DNA from: JBDTCS01 sp039923455
GTDB lineage: Bacteria > Bacteroidota > Ignavibacteria > Palsa-1295
Assembly: GCA_039923455.1 (NCBI GenBank)
Contig: JBDTCS010000172.1
Coordinates: forward strand, 1 to 24,638
Direction of reading: 5' to 3'
Length of the DNA: 24,638 bases
Shown: positions 19,994 to 24,638 of the stretch, in pieces
Layout of the letters: the number at the start of each line of letters is the position of its first letter
Numbering within the stretch: the stretch's first letter is position 1
The notes under the pieces: model-generated
What the model was told of the DNA's origin: nothing
The model's input: the letters and a program-made list of their open reading frames with translations, nothing else
Databases searched by the model: none
Position numbers and translations under genes: made by a program

Positions 19994-21951
19994 ACGAGCA
20001 AAACCCAATCAACCGCCAGTCGAATAATACACCTTTGCCGAAACAAGGGCATTCGCTGGACGAAATTTTTGCTCACGCACAGCACGATGCCGCGCATCTG
20101 GAAAGCGAAAGCACGAAGCGTAACCTACTGAGCGCTGTCATGGATATCAGCCAATCATCTTCTCCCGAAGAGATCATACCTTTTGGGAGTAGATTTAATT
20201 TCAAATTAGGAGCGACACTCATGACAATTCTGACAACGGGAGCTGCGGTCATTCTGGCTGTTAGCCTACTCAATGGATCATCACAGCCGCCGAGCCCGAT
20301 CAACGCAAGCGCATCTCAAAAACCAACGACGGAACAATCGATTTTGCAACCGAGTCTTGCGACGCTTACTGCACCTGCATTGGTTAGTGTTGTGCCACAA
20401 CGAGTCATCAACCACGAAGCAGTTGGCGTAGCGGTTACCCCACGTGTGAAGTTCGACAAGCCTATCCTACCAACTCACGATTCGCTTTTACTTTCCAAAG
20501 TTAACTTAGCGGGCCTCAAACTGCTTAGACCAACCCCTGAGCAAATGCGCGAGTTAGCAATCGTCGTGAATATCAAAGGAGATGTTGCATATCTCTTCCA
20601 CAACGCTGACGAGAATGGGAAAGTGATGCGACACATTTTTCCGCCAAAAGCAGGAATGAAGTTCTCGAGCGCCCCAATCACACAGGAAGATACAAATAAT
20701 CTTTTCATACCAGGCTTCTATCCTCGCATGGTGACGAACGCCGATGGACAGAAGCGCTTCTTCCATTTCGAGCAAGGTGCCTCGATGAACGCGATGCGCA
20801 AAAACATGATCGATGGCAAGGCCGATTCGATGTCCAGCACCAGAATGATGTTTAGCCAATCGCAGGATTCGGAGGATCCATCCGACGATATGGGTGATGC
20901 TAATATGCTTATTGCAACACATGTAACTCCACCAGGTGGAAGCGTCCGTAATATCCAAGTGATCGGATCGGAAGAATCTGATCGAACCATAGAAATGACA
21001 CCGGGGAATGCGAGCAATGAAGAGCTCATGTCGACCATCACCGATAGTACAACTGCCGATGGCACGAAACGGACGATGAAAAATCGTGTCGTTATTAACC
21101 GCAGTGTAGCATTGCATGGCGACTTGAATTCGCGTATCGCTCCTGATTCGATGCTACGCCAGTTAGGAGTTGAACACGGTCATGGGAAACGGATGATGAT
21201 AAGGATGAATACCTCTTCTATTCGAGGCGACACCACTCTGTCACCTCAAGCACTCGAGTTGATGGCTGGGCACTCACGGGTTGAGGCTGATTCGTTGCTA
21301 CGTCAGTTGGGAATTGAACGTGGGAACACACACGCATTCATGGTGCGAGTTAACGACGGATCCAATCCTCACGATTCACTACATAAGTCTATGAAGGTCT
21401 CTAACGTTGAGAGACGAATCGAATTGCTCAGCACAAGTACGGACTCCGGTTCCGGAATGCACCATCGTCTAAATATTGATTCCGTCATCGAACGCGCCTT
21501 TGATGAGATGCAAATGCATCAGCCGGATGTCAACAAGCTAATTCCACTGCTTGTGGAAACTCGTGTAAATGGCAAAGCTAACGATCTGATTCTTTGGTAC
21601 GATGCTACGCCGGAGATTACAAAGGTCTTGGATAACAACTCACGAACGGAGAACGCGATACAGGAGCCAGTTCCAACGAATGGCGCACTGAGTGAAATCA
21701 AACTTTTTCCAAACCCAGCAACGAACACTTCCACCCTGCACTATACACTGGCGGCACCTCGAAGCATAACGGTTGGGCTTTACAATCTCTTGGGTCAAAA
21801 GCTGCTTGAGCTTGGAAAGCTTTCGGGTCAAGCTGCCGGTTCCGGTGAAGTAAAGCTCGATCTTTCGAGTGTCACGCCGGGTGTTTATCTCGTAGTCGCA
21901 AGCACCGACAAAGGCGAGCAGCTTACGCAACGGATTGTGATCGAGCGTTAA
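19990..21951 (+). CDS. Single-pass membrane protein in anti-sigma position with T9SS C-terminal sorting domain
   Basis: A 653-residue protein. Residues 1-70 are polar and cytoplasmic-like (SLDEIFAHAQHDAAHLESES, then KRNLLSAVMDIS). One hydrophobic segment lies at about 72-95 (FKLGATLMTILTTGAAVILAVSLL). A long polar region follows, with two related segments 144 bp apart (PDSMLRQLGVEHG at 385, ADSLLRQLGIERG at 433). The last 85 or so residues are a T9SS type A sorting domain (IKLFPNPATNTSTLHY, LYNLLGQKLLEL, TPGVYLVVASTDKGEQ). Coupling to the ECF gene and the cytoplasmic tail-plus-helix layout suggest an anti-sigma or surface sensor. However, T9SS cargo normally has a cleaved N-terminal signal peptide, and here 70 residues precede the helix. 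No known anti-sigma domain is recognised. Confidence 0.75.
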   Translation: MNEQNPINRQSNNTPLPKQGHSLDEIFAHAQHDAAHLESESTKRNLLSAVMDISQSSSPEEIIPFGSRFNFKLGATLMTILTTGAAVILAVSLLNGSSQPPSPINASASQKPTTEQSILQPSLATLTAPALVSVVPQRVINHEAVGVAVTPRVKFDKPILPTHDSLLLSKVNLAGLKLLRPTPEQMRELAIVVNIKGDVAYLFHNADENGKVMRHIFPPKAGMKFSSAPITQEDTNNLFIPGFYPRMVTNADGQKRFFHFEQGASMNAMRKNMIDGKADSMSSTRMMFSQSQDSEDPSDDMGDANMLIATHVTPPGGSVRNIQVIGSEESDRTIEMTPGNASNEELMSTITDSTTADGTKRTMKNRVVINRSVALHGDLNSRIAPDSMLRQLGVEHGHGKRMMIRMNTSSIRGDTTLSPQALELMAGHSRVEADSLLRQLGIERGNTHAFMVRVNDGSNPHDSLHKSMKVSNVERRIELLSTSTDSGSGMHHRLNIDSVIERAFDEMQMHQPDVNKLIPLLVETRVNGKANDLILWYDATPEITKVLDNNSRTENAIQEPVPTNGALSEIKLFPNPATNTSTLHYTLAAPRSITVGLYNLLGQKLLELGKLSGQAAGSGEVKLDLSSVTPGVYLVVASTDKGEQLTQRIVIER

Positions 21952-22009
21952 GCAGAATGATAAGTTAAGTAGCATCTTTACAACCCAACTTAATCCCTCA
22001 AGGCATACA

Positions 22010-22043
22010 AGAAAGAGCGCTTCGAAATCGAAGCGCTCTTTCT
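22010..22043. terminator. Bidirectional hairpin between the convergent T9SS-tail gene and tmk
   Basis: A 15-bp perfect stem (22010-22024 with 22029-22043; core AGAGCGCTTCG) around AAAT. AGAAA/TTTCT ends let it act on either strand, but no long T-run follows in either direction. Confidence 0.75.
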
Positions 22044-22077
22044 AATTTAACAGCGATAACGTTTTCTCGTTGCGGCC

Positions 22078-22800
22078 TTAACTTGCCAAGACTTCCGACG
22101 TTACATCAAACGAGTAGGTTGCCGGCTCGGCTTCCAACAGACTTTGGGAAGCTTCGCTTAGCTCGGCATGGCTAGCATGCCGAAGGTCGTTTCCCCGCTC
22201 GTACTCCACCAAACGCCAGATGGAGTGTTGTACATCTTCCATCGAATCGAGTCCATCGATCACATGAATTCTATCACGATGCTCTTCGGCAAGTTTCATG
22301 TAACCCTTCAGCACGTTCTTAAAAAACACCATGCTTTCGGATTCCATACGATCATCGTTCGTCCCTTTGCGGCGTTCGATCGCATTTTCGATCGGTACAT
22401 CGATCAAAAATGTGAGATCGGGCTCAAGCTCGGCCGATGCGAGTGAATTCACGTGCGCTACATGCGCAAGTGGAATCCCTCGACCGTAACCTTGATAGGC
22501 CATCGTAGAATCGGTGAACCGATCACAGATCACAACCGCTTCTCTGGCAAGTGCAGGAAGAATAACTTCCTTCACAAGTTGCGCACGGCTTGCTGCAAAA
22601 AGCAAGAGCTCCGATGTATGAGACAATGGGTGATCGTATTTTGTATTGAGCACGATATCTCGGATATGTTCCGACAAACGTGTTCCGCCCGGCTCGCGGA
22701 TGAGTATCGTTTCAATTCCCTCCCCTTGCAAACGCTCAGCAAGTAATCTTGCTTGCGTGGATTTACCACAACCGTCGATTCCCTCGAAGGTGATAAGCAT
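22078..22800 (-). CDS. tmk: Thymidylate kinase
   Basis: Phosphorylates dTMP to dTDP with ATP in the cytoplasm, an essential step of dTTP synthesis. The 240-residue protein has the P-loop EGIDGCGKST (Gly7-Thr15), REPGGT (35-40), SRAQ (71-74), the DR motif CDRFTDSTMAYQGYGRG (Asp93, Arg94) and a LID-like ERRKGTNDDR. It is about 25-30 residues longer than E. coli Tmk, with an Ala/Ser/Glu-rich tail (ELSEASQSLLEAEPATYSF) of unknown purpose. AGGGAG lies a few bases before the ATG, one of the few Shine-Dalgarno-like sequences in the window. holB lies divergently 336 bp away; tmk and holB are neighbours in many bacteria. Confidence 0.95.
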   Translation of the reverse strand: MLITFEGIDGCGKSTQARLLAERLQGEGIETILIREPGGTRLSEHIRDIVLNTKYDHPLSHTSELLLFAASRAQLVKEVILPALAREAVVICDRFTDSTMAYQGYGRGIPLAHVAHVNSLASAELEPDLTFLIDVPIENAIERRKGTNDDRMESESMVFFKNVLKGYMKLAEEHRDRIHVIDGLDSMEDVQHSIWRLVEYERGNDLRHASHAELSEASQSLLEAEPATYSFDVTSEVLAS

Positions 22801-23136
22801 AGGCTCCCTTTCTGAATGATCCGAATCTAAATGATCCCGACCGTTGAAGAATACTGTGAGAAGAACTGCATCAAGAATCCCTGCTTCGGAGATTCCCCGA
22901 AGACGGAGAAACCTGGTGTTTTCGAAAAGTCATTAAAAATTCAACACCTACAATTTAACAATTATTCAGCCAAAGTCAAGTGCCAACGCAATAAAATGTT
23001 GAGTATTTATTTTTGACTATTCCTCCAAGCAAAGTGCGGGCCAATCCGTTCAGCGTGGACGAGCCAAATTCAGGCTCAACTTTGCCAAATTGTCTAAAAC
23101 CGCCGCTAATCGCATTCATCGCGGTATTTTTGCAGC
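22801..23136. other. Divergent intergenic region between tmk and holB
   Basis: 336 bp without a credible gene; a 61-codon frame at 22831 has no recognisable features. It contains a small hairpin (CTTCGG with CCGAAG near 22884-22902), the tmk Shine-Dalgarno-like AGGGAG and, at its right end, the holB -7 element. Confidence 0.5.
23125..23132 (+). promoter_or_regulatory. Bacteroidota-type -7 element (TATTTTTG) of holB
   Basis: TATTTTTG followed by CA lies four bases before the holB ATG at 23137, the same TATTTTTGCA string as at the yigZ-family gene and pyk. A leaderless transcript is implied. No -33 TTTG is seen at the usual distance. Confidence 0.5.
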
Positions 23137-24270
23137 ATGTGGAATAACGTTATTGGCCAATCTAGGATAAAGAAAATACTGCGCAGCTCGCTCGAGCATG
23201 CGAAGCTTCCGAGCGCCTATCTATTCCTCGGTCCTGAGGGCACAGGGAAGGACGCAGCGGCCCTCGAACTCGCTAAGGCGGTGAACTGCTTGGATGAGTC
23301 CAACCTTGGCTTAGAAGCCTGTGACGTATGCGCAAATTGCATTGGAATCGACAATTTTTCTTCCCCCATTCTGACTTTTTTACACGCTCGCCCAAAGCCG
23401 AGCGAATCAGTCGGGAATCCCGGACCAAAAGAAGAGGATATCGAGGCAATTCGTGAGCAACTCGCCCTGAAAGCAGCCGACCACTACCACAATCTCGAAA
23501 TTCCGCGTGCGACCGAGATCCAAGTCGGGCAAATCCGCGAACTTCGGATTTCGATGAGCCGGAGCATGGGAATCGGAAAAAAGCGAGTTGTGATCATGTC
23601 GGAGGCCGATACGATGAACCAACAGGCGCAAAATGCATTTTTGAAAACGCTCGAAGAACCGCACGCGAATACGATGCTGATTCTGACAAGTTCGAATCCG
23701 CATCGGTTTTATCCGACTGTGCTTTCGCGGTGTCAAGATGTACGATTCGATATTCTCTCCCGAACCGAGATTGCGGAGGCGCTCGTGGATCGCGACGAAC
23801 TCGATGCTACACAAGCGGAATTCTTATCGAGACTCTCGGCCGGAAGTTATTCCCAGGCGCGATCAATGATCAGCGAGGATATCATTGAGATGCGAAAAGA
23901 GATCATCAAGTTTCTCCGCAGTGCGCTCTCACGGAGTCGTAAAACAGCGCTGGCCGAGATCAGTATTTTTCTTCCTAAGGCAGCTGGTGGTTCGTTTATT
24001 GAAAAACGTGTTGCAGTCGAACAGCGTCTCTTGTTGCTCACGCTTTGGCTCCGAGATGCGCTTGCTCTGGCGACGAACGCAGCGACACACGTAATCAACA
24101 ACGATCAACGCGAGGACCTCGATAAGTTCGTAGTCAATTTCGGTAATCCGAGCAAGATCATTCGCGCCATCGGCGCAGTAGAAAAAGCTCAAGGCCTAAC
24201 GCGCATGCAACTCCAACTCCGCCCCGTGATGATCGGCCTCGTAATGGATCTCGAAGCCGCACTACTCTAA
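23137..24270 (+). CDS. holB: DNA polymerase III delta' subunit
   Basis: A 377-residue AAA+ clamp-loader subunit. It joins delta and the DnaX subunits to load the beta sliding clamp. Walker A is intact (GPEGTGKD, residues 32-39, Lys38). A four-Cys zinc module has Cys51, Cys62, Cys65 and Cys68 (CDVCANC). SEADTMNQQAQNAFLKTLEEP is the clamp-loader core motif, and the SRC motif (VLSRCQDVRF) supplies the trans-acting arginine finger. The C-terminal helical collar domain is present. Between the zinc module and the core lies a charged insert (about 80-125), fairly common in this group. The start is fixed by WNNVIGQ and by the promoter four bases upstream. It could be mistaken for DnaX, but it lacks the DnaX Walker B DEVHML and the DnaX tail. 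Confidence 0.9.
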   Translation: MWNNVIGQSRIKKILRSSLEHAKLPSAYLFLGPEGTGKDAAALELAKAVNCLDESNLGLEACDVCANCIGIDNFSSPILTFLHARPKPSESVGNPGPKEEDIEAIREQLALKAADHYHNLEIPRATEIQVGQIRELRISMSRSMGIGKKRVVIMSEADTMNQQAQNAFLKTLEEPHANTMLILTSSNPHRFYPTVLSRCQDVRFDILSRTEIAEALVDRDELDATQAEFLSRLSAGSYSQARSMISEDIIEMRKEIIKFLRSALSRSRKTALAEISIFLPKAAGGSFIEKRVAVEQRLLLLTLWLRDALALATNAATHVINNDQREDLDKFVVNFGNPSKIIRAIGAVEKAQGLTRMQLQLRPVMIGLVMDLEAALL

Positions 24271-24325
24271 CTCCAAAAAAGAAGCGACGACCACTACAGC
24301 CGCCGCCAATCATTTCTTAGTGTAT

Positions 24326-24347
24326 CACCAGACCTTTAGGTCTGGTG
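24326..24347. repeat. REP-like hairpin A
   Basis: CACCAGACC (24326-24334) pairs perfectly with GGTCTGGTG (24339-24347) around TTTA. GTATCA before it and TGATAC after it can form an outer stem. It may also act as a terminator for holB. Confidence 0.6.
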
Positions 24348-24367
24348 TAGTCCTGATACGAAGACTG

Positions 24368-24389
24368 CGGCGGACCTAAAGGTCCGCCG
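24368..24389. repeat. REP-like hairpin B
   Basis: CGGCGGACC (24368-24376) pairs perfectly with GGTCCGCCG (24381-24389) around TAAA. The core GACCTAAAGGTC is the reverse complement of hairpin A's core GACCTTTAGGTC, so A and B face opposite ways. Confidence 0.6.
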
Positions 24390-24411
24390 GTACACACGGA
24401 GACAGAATGCA

Positions 24412-24638
24412 CTACTCTTTCTTGATGAGCTTGAGCGTTCGCACTTCACCGTCTCCGAGCGAGATGCGAAGGTAATACGCTCCCGAAGCTTGACCGCTCA
24501 GATCGAGCGGCAGTTCATGACGACCCGGATTGTAACTGCGGCCAGATTCATCACCAACTACCGTTCGGCCAAGTTCGTCCAATATATCCACCTTCAGATA
24601 GACCGCTCGATCGAGATCGAACCGAAGCAGTGTAGTCT
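24412..24638 (-). CDS. T9SS-secreted protein, C-terminal sorting domain (5' end outside window)
   Basis: The - strand is open from the window edge to the TAG at 24414-24412, giving the last 74 residues of a longer protein. The translation is a T9SS type A sorting domain: strand AVYLKVDILDELGRTV, then NPGRHELPLDLSGQASGAYYL and a basic end RTLKLIKKE. It resembles the ends of the four other T9SS proteins in the window. What the upstream part does cannot be seen. It converges on holB, with the REP-like hairpins between. Confidence 0.85.
   Translation of the reverse strand, partial: TTLLRFDLDRAVYLKVDILDELGRTVVGDESGRSYNPGRHELPLDLSGQASGAYYLRISLGDGEVRTLKLIKKE

Noticed and set aside
22831..23016. 61-codon open frame between tmk and holB
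   Set aside because: No ribosome-binding site, no domain, AT-rich low-complexity end; probably chance.

Overview
The window looks like a chromosome fragment from the Bacteroidota/Chlorobi (FCB) group, possibly an Ignavibacteria- or Kapabacteria-like lineage. Five proteins end in type IX secretion (T9SS, Por) type A sorting domains. A bacillithiol-type glycosyltransferase (BshA) is present. Several genes have a TAnnTTTG promoter element, the known -7 consensus of Bacteroidota, and few have a Shine-Dalgarno sequence. The exact lineage is inference.

Layout. 1-5205: the 3' end of an FAD/NAD oxidoreductase (+), bshA (-), an IMPACT/YigZ-family gene (+), a membrane metallopeptidase-TPR protein (-) and a small dimeric alpha-beta barrel monooxygenase-like gene (+). 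5206-9253: tRNA-Val(GAC) with its terminator, pyruvate kinase, and a PhoD-like phosphoesterase with a T9SS tail. 9254-16164: a duplicated two-gene cassette, each copy being an AraC-type regulator followed by a large secreted protein (ice-binding-like DUF3494 domain, Ig-like repeats, T9SS tail). 16408-17753: an OmpA-family porin with a strong terminator. 17786-19093: a translationally coupled pair of membrane proteins of unknown function (-) and tRNA-Lys(CTT) (-). 19286-21951: an ECF sigma factor whose stop overlaps the start of a single-pass membrane protein ending in a T9SS sorting domain. 22010-24270: thymidylate kinase (-) and DNA polymerase III delta' (+), arranged divergently. 24326-24638: two hairpins with mutually complementary loops, then the 3' end of another T9SS cargo gene (-).

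How it fits together. Housekeeping genes (pyk, tmk, holB, tRNAs, bshA) are interleaved with cell-surface genes. The two most interesting regions are the duplicated regulator/surface-protein cassette and the sigma/T9SS-tail pair. In the cassette, both surface genes share an upstream block with identical internal spacing: two half-sites 21 bp apart, the second about where a -33 element would lie before a TATTTTTG -7 element. That is the expected layout of an AraC-type activator site, and the two neighbouring AraC paralogues are the natural candidates. In the second region, a protein positioned like an anti-sigma factor carries a C-terminal signal normally used for export to the cell surface. Functions rest on motif recognition by eye; no database search was run.
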